The notes under the pieces are model-generated. The model did not search any database, was not told the origin of the DNA, and saw nothing but the letters and a program-made list of their open reading frames with translations. Below, in pieces: positions 42,952 to 50,644 of a DNA stretch of 64,000 bases. The stretch comes from Chloroflexota bacterium. Lineage in GTDB: Bacteria > Chloroflexota > Anaerolineae > Anaerolineales > Villigracilaceae. The first letter of the stretch is position 1; each line of letters opens with the position of its first letter. The DNA lies in assembly GCA_021414245.1 (NCBI GenBank), contig JAIOOU010000017.1, forward strand, positions 372,001 through 436,000, in the 5' to 3' direction. The position numbers and the translations under genes were made by a program.

Positions 42952-44334
42952 ATGCGCCCACTTGAAATTCTAATACCCGTACTACATGCACTTTATTTGC
43001 TGTGGCCCCACCCCCGCCCGATTGCCATCCGCCTCGCCCCGGCGATGGGACTTGTTTCCACTTTGCTTCACCTTTTCCTTGAAGGATATCGCTGGCAGAT
43101 GATCCCGCTTTATCTTTTGACGCCCCTGCTGGCCATTAGCAGCCTGGTCAGGATCCATCAATCTGTGGACTGGCCTGCGGCCGCATCCCGCTGGACCGTG
43201 GTCCTGCTCCTGCTTTCAACAGCAATACCCATTCTGCTGCCAGTGCCAAGCATTCCCACGCCAAGCGGGCCGCTGTCCATCGGCACAGTCATTTATGAAT
43301 TTAACGATTCATCCCGGCCCGAATTGTACTCCGGGAAGGATGAAGCCCGCAGATTTATGATCCAGGCCTGGTATCCCGCAGACATCCACCCGGGTGACGA
43401 ACGGGCGCCCTGGATGTCCAACGCCAAAGTTTATGCACCCGCGATAGCAGCCTTTATGGACCTGCCTTCTTTTTTTCTGGATCACCTGGCGCTGGTGAAC
43501 ATCCCTGCCTACAGAAATGCCCGCGTGTCCGATACAAACAAGGGTTTTCCGGTGATTGTTTTTTCACATGGATGGAATGGCTTCAATGCCCAGAATAGCG
43601 GCCAGGCACTTGAACTTGCCAGTCATGGATATGTCGTCATTGCGATTCAACATACTTATGGCGCCGTAACCACGGTATTCCCCGATGGAACGGTGGCGCC
43701 GAATAATCCCATGGCTCTCCCAAAGAATGAGGAGGATCCAAATTATGAGGTTACCGCCCGCAAGCTGGTGAACCAGTGGGCCGGAGATATCTCCTACACC
43801 CTCGACCAATTCGCGCTCCTGAACCAGGACGATCAAAGTATTTTCTACAACAAGCTGGATATGGACAGGGTCGGGGTCTACGGTCACTCGACGGGCGGCG
43901 GGGCCGCCATCCAGTTCTGCGGCATCGACCCGCGCTGCGATGCCGTGCTCGGCATGGACCCGTTCATGCGGCCCGTTTCAGAGGAAGTAATCCAAAACGG
44001 AGTTTCACAACCGGCGTTCTTTATGTTCAGCCAGGGTTGGACAGACCTGGTCGATAGCAGGAACAATCAATTGTTCAACCGGTTTTATACGAATGTCCCG
44101 AACAGCAAGGGAGCCATCAGTATTAATGGAACAAAACATTTCGATTTCAGTGATCTGCCGCTTCTCTCCCCGATCGCCCCGCAGCTCGGACTGAAGGGCC
44201 CACTGAAAGGAAGCCGTGTGATCACGATCGTCGATTCGTATCTGTTAAATTTCTTTGAAATGACCCTGAACGACCAGCCATCCGGTTTATTTGACGGGTC
44301 GTTCAATGATTTCGATGAAGTAAAGGTCAGGTAA
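42952..44334 (+). CDS. PAF-acetylhydrolase-like alpha/beta hydrolase with membrane N terminus
   Basis: Four or five hydrophobic segments occupy about residues 5-100 and would anchor the enzyme. The rest (about 110-460) is an alpha/beta hydrolase of the platelet-activating factor acetylhydrolase isoform II type: FPVIVFSHGWNGFN is the oxyanion region, GVYGHSTGGGAAI carries the nucleophile Ser, VLGMDPFM the acid, and GTKHFDFSDLP the catalytic His. The reaction is likely hydrolysis of short or oxidised acyl chains from lipids. The gene is divergent from the spermidine synthase-like gene. Confidence 0.85.
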   Translation: MRPLEILIPVLHALYLLWPHPRPIAIRLAPAMGLVSTLLHLFLEGYRWQMIPLYLLTPLLAISSLVRIHQSVDWPAAASRWTVVLLLLSTAIPILLPVPSIPTPSGPLSIGTVIYEFNDSSRPELYSGKDEARRFMIQAWYPADIHPGDERAPWMSNAKVYAPAIAAFMDLPSFFLDHLALVNIPAYRNARVSDTNKGFPVIVFSHGWNGFNAQNSGQALELASHGYVVIAIQHTYGAVTTVFPDGTVAPNNPMALPKNEEDPNYEVTARKLVNQWAGDISYTLDQFALLNQDDQSIFYNKLDMDRVGVYGHSTGGGAAIQFCGIDPRCDAVLGMDPFMRPVSEEVIQNGVSQPAFFMFSQGWTDLVDSRNNQLFNRFYTNVPNSKGAISINGTKHFDFSDLPLLSPIAPQLGLKGPLKGSRVITIVDSYLLNFFEMTLNDQPSGLFDGSFNDFDEVKVR

Positions 44335-44337
44335 ACC

Positions 44338-44505
44338 GTGCAAATCAACCGTCGTAATCTGTCTGCGTATGCCCTGCTCTTTGGAATGACGCTGCTGGTG
44401 ATCGGACTTGCCACCAACAAGACCGGGTTTTCCGTGGCGGCTGTCGTGATGGTCCTGCTTTCTCTGATCATTGGCGGCCGCTGGATGAGACCCAGGCGGA
44501 AGTGA
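44338..44505 (+). CDS. Small two-helix membrane protein (55 aa)
   Basis: A 55-residue open frame begins with GTG only three bases after the hydrolase stop codon. It reads MQINRRNLSAYALLFGMTLL then a TNKTG turn, a second helix (VAAVVMVLLSLII) and a basic end (GRWMRPRRK). The hairpin of two hydrophobic helices with a positively charged C terminus is typical of real small membrane proteins, and the tight spacing suggests translational coupling. No family is recognised. Confidence 0.65.
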   Translation: MQINRRNLSAYALLFGMTLLVIGLATNKTGFSVAAVVMVLLSLIIGGRWMRPRRK

Positions 44506-44564
44506 AAATTATCGGCATTGTCAGATAAATTCCCATAAGAATTTAGGAGTTGAGGAGAATAAAA

Positions 44565-44960
44565 ATGGAGAAAAAGCCCGCTCTAAAGTCAGAGTTGGTC
44601 GGCGAGTTTGTCGCCAAGGCACATGCGGACCTGGAACGTGTCAAGGAAATGTTGACCCAGGAACCCTCTTTAATCAATGCCACCTGGGATTGGGGCGGCG
44701 GAGATTTTGAAACCGCCCTGGGCGCCGCCGGTCACATGGGCAGAAGAGATATCGCCAACTACCTGTTGGCCCACGGAGCAAGACTTGACATCTTTGTGGC
44801 AGCCATGCTCGGCAACCTGGAAATCGTCAAGGCAGCCTTGAATGCCTATCCAGAGACACGGAATATTCCGGGTCCGCATGGAATTCCACTGATTACACAC
44901 GCCAAAGCCGGCGGGGAGGAAGCGCAAGCCGTACTGAACTTCCTCGTGTCTTTGGATTAA
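44565..44960 (+). CDS. Ankyrin repeat protein
   Basis: The 131-residue cytoplasmic protein consists of about three ankyrin-type repeats: HADLERVKEMLTQEPSLINA, then ETALGAAGHMGRRDIANYLLAHGARLD and AAMLGNLEIVKAALNAYPE, ending in PLITHAKAGGEEAQAVLNFL. Ankyrin repeats mediate protein-protein contacts; no catalytic part is present. TTGAGGAG stands about nine bases before the ATG. Confidence 0.85.
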   Translation: MEKKPALKSELVGEFVAKAHADLERVKEMLTQEPSLINATWDWGGGDFETALGAAGHMGRRDIANYLLAHGARLDIFVAAMLGNLEIVKAALNAYPETRNIPGPHGIPLITHAKAGGEEAQAVLNFLVSLD

Positions 44961-45115
44961 TTTTAAATCCCCTCCATTTGAAAAAATGGAAGATCCAACA
45001 CTACCTTTCTCAGGTCAAAGGAAGGGGCATAAACAGCTCCCGGGAAGGTTGCCTTTCGGGTTCTCCATTCTTACAATTGTCGCAGTCATCAAAGAAACCG
45101 CTCAGGAGAAATCGA

Positions 45116-45550
45116 ATGAACGAGAAAAACAAAAATCAGGATTTCGACTTTTGGCTGGGAGAGTGGGAATTGACATGGGGTGAAGGCCAACACGGCACAA
45201 ATCTCGTCGAACTCACGATGAACGGTGCTGTGATTCAGGAGAATTTTGAAACCACCGATTACAAGGGAATGAGTGTATCTGTTTTCAGCAAAGAGGATGA
45301 TCATTGGCATCAAACCTGGGTGGACAATTCCGGTGCCTATCTGGATTTTGTCGGCGAATTTGCCGCGGGACAGATGATCCTGAGTCGCAGCGGAATTGTG
45401 GAAGGAAGCCCGGTCAAGCAGCGCATGATCTGGTATGAGATCACCACGAACCGATTCCTGTGGAATTGGGAAAGGTCGGATGACGAAGGCGCCACCTGGC
45501 GGGTGGTCTGGAAGATCCAGTACCAGCGTAAGGGAACCGCAAGGTCTTGA
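45116..45550 (+). CDS. DUF1579-like lipocalin-fold protein
   Basis: The 144-residue protein has the pattern FDFWLGEWELTWGEG near the N terminus, NGAVIQENFE, WHQTWVDNSGAYLDFVGEF and a closing RSDDEGATWRVVWKIQYQRK. This matches the DUF1579/heme- or fatty-acid-binding-like small beta-barrel families that measure about 150 residues. The function is unknown. The start at 45116 follows AGGAG; the 155 bases before it, from the ankyrin gene, hold no convincing gene or terminator. Confidence 0.75.
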   Translation: MNEKNKNQDFDFWLGEWELTWGEGQHGTNLVELTMNGAVIQENFETTDYKGMSVSVFSKEDDHWHQTWVDNSGAYLDFVGEFAAGQMILSRSGIVEGSPVKQRMIWYEITTNRFLWNWERSDDEGATWRVVWKIQYQRKGTARS

Positions 45551-45566
45551 ACATTTACCCTCCTGC

Positions 45567-45572
45567 TATAAT
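45567..45572 (+). promoter_or_regulatory. -10 box of the lipoprotein gene at 45600
   Basis: A perfect TATAAT 28 bases upstream of the ATG, after the previous stop codon. The only -35 candidate is TTGAAC at a short 14-base spacing. Confidence 0.45.
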
Positions 45573-45599
45573 ACGGAAAAAATATCCACAGGAGAGAAT

Positions 45600-46340
45600 A
45601 TGAACAAAAGAACCCGCCTGACCACGAGCCTGATCGCAGCCGTAATCCTGCTGGCCTGCGCCTGCCCGGTATCCGGCCTGCCCGCCCTTGGAAATCAACC
45701 TACACCAGCCGCACCCGGCATCCCGGCCACCCAGCTTCAGGCTCCAACCGCAGTTCCTCAACAAATTGGGGAAGTCATCTACAGCGATGATTTCAGTGCG
45801 AATAGCAGTGAGCTGGAATCCTTTTCGGACGAAACTGGGGCAGTCGAAACCAGAAATGGTGCGTACGTGGTGCAATCGACCGGTGATTTGTGGAACTGGG
45901 GTCGTTCAACCTCGGAATACACGGATACGGTCATTGAATTCGATGTAACCCTTGTGACCGGCCCGGCGAATAACAATGCCGGCATGGGCGTCATCTGCCG
46001 CCTTCATTCCAGGGAGGATAATTCCATTGACGGTTATTTGCTCGGCATCAGTGGAGACGGTTTTTACTCCATCCGCAGCATTAGTTCGGGTTCCATGACC
46101 CCTCTGGTGGACTGGACCTCCGCGGACGTTATTAATCAAGGCAACGCCACGAACAAAATCCGTGCGACCTGCAACGGCAGCGATCTGCGCCTTGAAGTAA
46201 ACGGGGAGCTGGTTGCTTCCGCCAGCACGGTCGCCGGCGGATCCGCCTCGGGCTCCTTTGCATTTGCGGCTGTATCCTTTGAAACCTCGGAGCCTAATTC
46301 CGAAGTCCACTTTGACAATCTCGTGATCAGCAAGCCGTAA
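45600..46340 (+). CDS. Lipoprotein with LamG/DUF1080-like beta-sandwich
   Basis: The N terminus is a lipoprotein signal: basic start, hydrophobic core LIAAVILLACAC, with the modified Cys at residue 20 or 22. A Pro/Thr/Ala-rich linker (about residues 30-52) leads to a ~185-residue domain with YSDDFSANSSELESF, VIEFDVTLVTGPANNNAGMGVICR and VNGELVASAS then VHFDNLVIS. That pattern is a concanavalin-like lectin/glucanase or DUF1080 fold seen in extracellular carbohydrate-binding proteins. No catalytic residues are evident. AGGAGAG precedes the ATG. Confidence 0.82.
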   Translation: MNKRTRLTTSLIAAVILLACACPVSGLPALGNQPTPAAPGIPATQLQAPTAVPQQIGEVIYSDDFSANSSELESFSDETGAVETRNGAYVVQSTGDLWNWGRSTSEYTDTVIEFDVTLVTGPANNNAGMGVICRLHSREDNSIDGYLLGISGDGFYSIRSISSGSMTPLVDWTSADVINQGNATNKIRATCNGSDLRLEVNGELVASASTVAGGSASGSFAFAAVSFETSEPNSEVHFDNLVISKP

Positions 46341-46346
46341 GTCAAC

Positions 46347-46390
46347 AAATAAAAAGAGGCGCACCCAAAAGGGTGCGCCTCTTTTTATTT
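46347..46390. terminator. Bidirectional intrinsic terminator
   Basis: AAATAAAAAGAGGCGCACCC and its exact complement surround an AAAA loop, a 20 bp perfect stem. The right arm overlaps the last codons of the convergent ATP-grasp gene. Confidence 0.92.
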
Positions 46391-47356
46391 GCCAGATCTT
46401 AATTTCTGCCGCTCAAAAGCCGAGGCAAATATTCTATCGAAAAATCCTTTATACCCATCCTTGTCATACAGGATCATGTAGTCTGCGGGACCATATTCCT
46501 CCGGTTTAAACATAATGCCGCCGTTCGGATTGATCTCCAGAATAAATAATTCGCCTTTTTCATTCATGCGGATGTCGCAACGGCCATATCCGGAAACCCC
46601 CATGGCCAGGAACATCCGTTTTGCAATCTCATGCAGGGGTGCAACCAATTTTGGATCGGTGACCTTTTTGAAATCAAAGGGGGCATCGTAATTCCATTTG
46701 ACATCCACGTGCCAGAACTCCTCGTCTGGGGGAAAGACCAGTTCCGCAGGCGGATAGGCAAAAGGTTGGCTTAAATCCCCGGCATTATCCACCACGAGCA
46801 CATTATATTCCTTGCCAACAATAAATTCCTCCATGCGGGCGGCCCCAAATTCGGAGCAAATCCGCGCTACTTGGGTGCGAACCTGCTCCAATGTATCCGC
46901 GCGGGAGTCCTTCGTCATTCCCGTGCTGCCATAACTCTTCGGATGTTTTACCATGATGGGATAGCGCAGATTGCGAACCAGTTTTTCCGCCTCTTCAACA
47001 CTCTTTACCTGGTATCCTTTGGCAAAATTAATCCCATTCGCGTCTGCGACAGCCTGCATTTCCTCCCGTGTGGGATCAAAACAGTTCGAGTCCGCCCCAG
47101 TGAAAGGCAGTCCGAGCTCCTCAAGGGCAGTGACCACTTCAATCGCGTGATAACCCAGCTGATCGTCCTCATCATCCTCAAATTCATATCCTTCACACAC
47201 ATTCAGGTAAACATCGAATTCGCCGCTCTCAGCCAGGGCGCGGATTTTTTCCTTGACGGGAGCTGTCAGAGTGATCATCTTCCAGTCAAAATCCTTGATA
47301 TACGGAGCGGGGTCGAAATCAGAGATTTCCTCATCCGATAGAATGCACACACGCAT
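46385..47356 (-). CDS. ATP-grasp ligase related to D-alanine-D-alanine ligase
   Basis: The 323-residue protein is an ATP-grasp enzyme: YPIMVKHPKSYGSTGM (about residues 133-148) is the ATP lid with a conserved Lys, ARMEEFIVGKEYNV follows, and GYGRCDIRMNEKGELFILEINPNGG carries the Mg ligands. These match the Ddl superfamily, but the usual EVNTLPG of true D-Ala-D-Ala ligases is EINPNGG, so the substrate is probably different. An N-terminal domain (about 1-90) contains a very acidic stretch, EFEDDEDDQ. It lies next to a SIS-domain isomerase gene on the same strand. Confidence 0.83.
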   Translation of the reverse strand: MRVCILSDEEISDFDPAPYIKDFDWKMITLTAPVKEKIRALAESGEFDVYLNVCEGYEFEDDEDDQLGYHAIEVVTALEELGLPFTGADSNCFDPTREEMQAVADANGINFAKGYQVKSVEEAEKLVRNLRYPIMVKHPKSYGSTGMTKDSRADTLEQVRTQVARICSEFGAARMEEFIVGKEYNVLVVDNAGDLSQPFAYPPAELVFPPDEEFWHVDVKWNYDAPFDFKKVTDPKLVAPLHEIAKRMFLAMGVSGYGRCDIRMNEKGELFILEINPNGGIMFKPEEYGPADYMILYDKDGYKGFFDRIFASAFERQKLRSGK

Positions 47357-47463
47357 AATGTCACCTCACTTGGTTTTTGTCATTATCATATAAAACCCGC
47401 ATTCATACAATGTTTTCAACGCAAAAAACAAAAAGAGGAGCAGTCCGTCGCTCCTCCTGGAGG

Positions 47464-48501
47464 TCATCGGGTTTCGGTCACCTTGCGAATACTGCGTGGT
47501 TTTTCAGAGTCATATCCTTTTGCAAGAGTAAGATAATATGCGAACAGTTGGGCCGGAAGGATGCAGCCCAACGGAGACAGCCATTCAGGCATATCAGAAG
47601 GAATGGTCAGGGGGACCTGCGCAAGGGCAAGAGCCCTCTTATCGTTTGAAATGACCACCAACTCAGCAGAAATATCCATGTGCAACCGTTTTAACATTTC
47701 GACCATCGAACCAGACACCTTCCCCTTCGGGGCAATGGCTAAAACCGGGAAACCGGGTTCGATCATTGCAATCGGCCCATGAGCAAAATCCGCCGAGGAA
47801 TATGGTTCAGCGTTTATATACGCCAATTCCTTGAGCTTTAAAGCCCACTCGAAGGCGGTAGCATAATTGAACCCACGACCAAGCACAATGGCCTGATCCA
47901 TATAACGGTATCTCTGGGCTGCCTGGGCAATGAAATTATCCTGTTTCAAGGCTTCCTTCATCCATCTTCCGGTCTTCTCCAAGTCTTGCCAAAGTTTTTT
48001 ATTGCCGTGTAGCGCCACAGAAAGCATTGCAATGGACATCAATTCGGCGGTGTAGGTTTTCGTGGCCGCCACCGCCTTCTCCATCCCGGCCCGAATATCG
48101 ATGACATAATCCGCGCGTTGCGTCAGTGGAGATCCAGGTTCATTGGTAATTACCAAAGTGGCACATCCCTGCCGATTCCCCTCCTCCAATACACTCACAA
48201 TATCAGGTGACTTACCAGACTGGGAAATACCGATGACCAGGGCGTTCTTTAATTTCGGCGGACGTTTATAGTAAGTGAACAGGGAGGGTGTTGCAAGGGC
48301 CAGGGGAAGTCGGTTGTGGGCACCCAGGAGGTAATTCGCGTACCGCCCGGCATTATCGGATGTACCCCGTGCCGCGAGGAATACATACTGAATATCACGT
48401 TTTCGGATCTCCAAGGCAATCCTTTCCACCTCTTTTCTCTGAAAAGCCAGCAGGGATTGGATCCGTTCGGGTTGCTCGTTGATCTCGGAATAAAGGGTCA
48501 T
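47464..48501 (-). CDS. SIS-domain sugar isomerase/deaminase-like protein (GlmS-like, no amidotransferase domain)
   Basis: Two tandem SIS domains make up the 345-residue protein. The first has FLAARGTSDNAGRYANYLL, IGISQSGKSPD and VAATKTYTAELMSIAM (about residues 125-140); the second has VLGRGFNYATAFEWALKLKE and AEPYSSADFAHGP. This is the isomerase half of glucosamine-6-phosphate synthase without its glutamine amidotransferase domain, so it likely isomerises or deaminates an amino sugar phosphate, as NagB-II or AgaS do. The start at 48501 gives MTLYSEINEQPERI, the family N terminus. Confidence 0.88.
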   Translation of the reverse strand: MTLYSEINEQPERIQSLLAFQRKEVERIALEIRKRDIQYVFLAARGTSDNAGRYANYLLGAHNRLPLALATPSLFTYYKRPPKLKNALVIGISQSGKSPDIVSVLEEGNRQGCATLVITNEPGSPLTQRADYVIDIRAGMEKAVAATKTYTAELMSIAMLSVALHGNKKLWQDLEKTGRWMKEALKQDNFIAQAAQRYRYMDQAIVLGRGFNYATAFEWALKLKELAYINAEPYSSADFAHGPIAMIEPGFPVLAIAPKGKVSGSMVEMLKRLHMDISAELVVISNDKRALALAQVPLTIPSDMPEWLSPLGCILPAQLFAYYLTLAKGYDSEKPRSIRKVTETR

Positions 48502-48527
48502 GAGGTTTATTTTACGACAAAAGGGGC

Positions 48528-48556
48528 TTGACAAAAAATTTAGGCCAGACTAAAAT
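48528..48556 (+). promoter_or_regulatory. Promoter of the manganese operon
   Basis: TTGACA (48528-48533) and TAAAAT (48551-48556) with a 17-base spacer lie upstream of the gene at 48597. A metal-regulator palindrome sits in the spacer and overlaps the -10 box. Confidence 0.82.
48539..48554. promoter_or_regulatory. Predicted MntR/DtxR operator
   Basis: TTTAG and CTAAA flank a 6-base centre (TTTAGGCCAGACTAAA), the architecture of MntR and DtxR binding sites. It covers the -10 box of the operon that encodes a DtxR-family regulator and an NRAMP transporter, so metal-loaded repressor would block transcription. Confidence 0.75.
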
Positions 48557-48596
48557 ATTTTATAAATACAGCTAATTATTATTTTTCAGGTGCAAA

Positions 48597-49283
48597 ATGA
48601 ATTTATTTCAATTTACCGGCATTCTTGGCATTCTGGGAGCGATTCTTTACGGATTGGGCGATGTTCTTTTACTTGCCAGCAAAATTCGCCCCGAGGATTA
48701 CCCGCGGCTGAAACCTTTTGCGAGGTTGCTCTCCGATTCAGAGAAGATGGTCGTTCTATCTCCAAAACGCCTGATCTGGGGCGCTCTTCTCGGAGTTTAT
48801 TCCACACCTCTTGTACTGGCCGGCTTTTGGCAGATCTATCAGGGCTTAAGACCCGCCAATGGATCGCTTGCCCTGACAGCATTTTTTATGTTCGGTTTCG
48901 CCTCCATCTTTGGCACATTCGTGCATGGAACCTTTTATTACATGGGCGAATACATTCAGGCTCTCAACAGGGTGGATGACTCTTCACAACCGATCATCGC
49001 CGACATGATCTCCCGACATCGAACAGTTCTGATCCTCACCTATGCGCCCCTGTTGATCCTGATCACCCTTGCCTCCATTATATTCTCGCTCATGGCTAGC
49101 TCGGGAAACACCCTTTTTCCAGCATGGATGGCCGCGATCAATCCGGTCACAATGACCCTGGCATGGCTATTGCTCAAACGGGTACTTCCTGAATTCATCC
49201 GTGACGCAACCGAGGGCGCCGGGTTTAATATCGCCTATCTTGTTTTCTTTCTTTGCTCAACCATCACTCTCTGGAATGCATAA
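48597..49283 (+). CDS. Six-helix membrane protein (DUF6796-like)
   Basis: The 228-residue protein has about six hydrophobic helices (TGILGILGAILYGLGDVLLLAS, RLIWGALLGVYSTPLVLAGF, SLALTAFFMFGFASIFGTFVHGTFYYMG and three more). It looks like a family of predicted membrane proteins without known function. It is the first gene behind the metal-regulated promoter and lies 9 bases before the MntR-like gene, so it may take part in manganese or iron homeostasis; that is inference from position only. Confidence 0.75.
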   Translation: MNLFQFTGILGILGAILYGLGDVLLLASKIRPEDYPRLKPFARLLSDSEKMVVLSPKRLIWGALLGVYSTPLVLAGFWQIYQGLRPANGSLALTAFFMFGFASIFGTFVHGTFYYMGEYIQALNRVDDSSQPIIADMISRHRTVLILTYAPLLILITLASIIFSLMASSGNTLFPAWMAAINPVTMTLAWLLLKRVLPEFIRDATEGAGFNIAYLVFFLCSTITLWNA

Positions 49284-49292
49284 AGGAGATTT

Positions 49293-49964
49293 ATGTCAGA
49301 GGTTATCACTCAATCCATCCAGGATTATCTTAAGCATATTTATGAATTAAATGAAAACGGAGGCAGCGCCAGCACAAATGATCTGGCCGCACGCCTCAAT
49401 ATCGCCCCTGCTTCCGTGACCGGCATGCTGCAAAAACTGGCCAACGCCAAGCCCCCGCTTGTCATCTATAAAAAGCATCAGGGAGTCACCCTTACAAAAA
49501 ATGGGGAGAAAGCTGCATTGGAAGTCATCCGGCACCATCGTCTCCTGGAAACCTTTTTGGTGAACACCCTGGGGTATTCCTGGGACGAGGTCCATTTCGA
49601 GGCGGAGAAATTGGAGCATGTGATCTCCGAGGATTTCGAAGCCCGCATGGCTGCCGCACTGGGACATCCCACCCGGGACCCACATGGCGAATTGATCCCC
49701 ACCGTGGACCTGACCATGCCGGTTGACGAATCCCGTCCGCTCGCCTCTCTCCGGACCGATGAAACTGCCACAGTTCGAAGGGTATCTGACGATGATCCGG
49801 CATTGTTGCGCCATCTCTTGGAGATCGGCGTGGTGCCGGAGGCAAAAATCACGGTCAAGAGTTATTCCGAGTTCGACGGCAATCTGACGATCAAGATTGA
49901 AGGTCAAAAATCAAATATCGTCCTTGGCACAGCAGTCACAAATCAGGTCTTCGTCGAGAAATAA
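49293..49964 (+). CDS. mntR: MntR-like DtxR family metal-dependent repressor
   Basis: The protein has an N-terminal winged helix (IYELNENGGSASTNDLAARLNIAPASVTGML), a dimerisation domain and a C-terminal FeoA/SH3-like domain (about residues 150-223). Metal ligand positions point to manganese: Asp11 stands where DtxR has Met10, and Glu105 (in AEKLEHV) stands where DtxR has Cys102, with E108 and H109 conserved, as in Bacillus MntR. The gene lies between the predicted operator and mntH. Together they form an autoregulated manganese uptake unit. AAAGGAG precedes the ATG. Confidence 0.9.
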   Translation: MSEVITQSIQDYLKHIYELNENGGSASTNDLAARLNIAPASVTGMLQKLANAKPPLVIYKKHQGVTLTKNGEKAALEVIRHHRLLETFLVNTLGYSWDEVHFEAEKLEHVISEDFEARMAAALGHPTRDPHGELIPTVDLTMPVDESRPLASLRTDETATVRRVSDDDPALLRHLLEIGVVPEAKITVKSYSEFDGNLTIKIEGQKSNIVLGTAVTNQVFVEK

Positions 49965-50017
49965 CAATGTGGGTTTTCCCGGCAAAGATTCATCAATATT
50001 TATAAAAGGAATAGAAA

Positions 50018-50623
50018 ATGAATGAAAATATTTTTCGCTTATTCGCCGGATTGATCTTTTTTACAGCAATCGGCATTTCCGGTTACTTCCGCCGCAAGGC
50101 AGACAGGGATACCGGTGAAACCATCCCCCGCGAAGTGGATGGTTCGTTAACAATGACCGCCATCAAGATTGGCGGCCTGATTCTTTGGTTCAGCCCACTT
50201 GCATATCTGATCAACCCAAATTGGATGAAATGGTCAGAGATCGGCCTGGCTGAATTGGTCCGTTGGCTGGGAGTCGTAGCTGGCATTCTTTGCGTATTTG
50301 GCATCTATTGGTTGTTCAGCAGCATTGGCAGCGGCATTTCGCCCACCAGCGCCACGCGCCAGCAGCATCGGCTTGTCACCAGCGGACCATATCGCTGGGT
50401 CCGCCACCCGCTTTACACGGTTGGAGCAAGCCTGTTCATCTCTTTTGGGATGATGGCAGACAACTGGTTCATCGCATTACTGGGATTATTGTCGTTCATC
50501 GGAATGGCGCTGCGAACTCCAAAAGAGGAAGCCAATCTTATTGAGAAATTCGGCGACGAATATCGTGAATATATGAAACGAACCGGCCGCTTTCTGCCAA
50601 GGATTGGAAAAAGCAGCTTGTAA
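50018..50623 (+). CDS. Isoprenylcysteine/phospholipid methyltransferase family membrane protein
   Basis: The 201-residue protein has four to five membrane helices and the C-terminal motif of the PEMT/ICMT family: RLVTSGPYRWVRHPLYTVGASLFISFG (about residues 117-143), then EEANLIEKFGDEYREYMKRTGRFLP. These residues bind S-adenosylmethionine and the substrate head group. The substrate in bacteria is usually unknown. It stands between the mntR-like gene and mntH in the same operon, an unexplained association. Confidence 0.87.
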   Translation: MNENIFRLFAGLIFFTAIGISGYFRRKADRDTGETIPREVDGSLTMTAIKIGGLILWFSPLAYLINPNWMKWSEIGLAELVRWLGVVAGILCVFGIYWLFSSIGSGISPTSATRQQHRLVTSGPYRWVRHPLYTVGASLFISFGMMADNWFIALLGLLSFIGMALRTPKEEANLIEKFGDEYREYMKRTGRFLPRIGKSSL

Positions 50624-50644
50624 ATAACTTTATCGAGGAAATCC

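Noticed and set aside
44978-45115. Upstream extension of the DUF1579-like protein by 46 residues
   Set aside because: The extension has no family similarity, and a good AGGAG site precedes the ATG at 45116.
48590-48979. 129-codon frame overlapping the first gene of the manganese operon
   Set aside because: The overlapping frame at 48597 encodes a coherent six-helix membrane protein that runs to the mntR ribosome binding site; the other frame does not.
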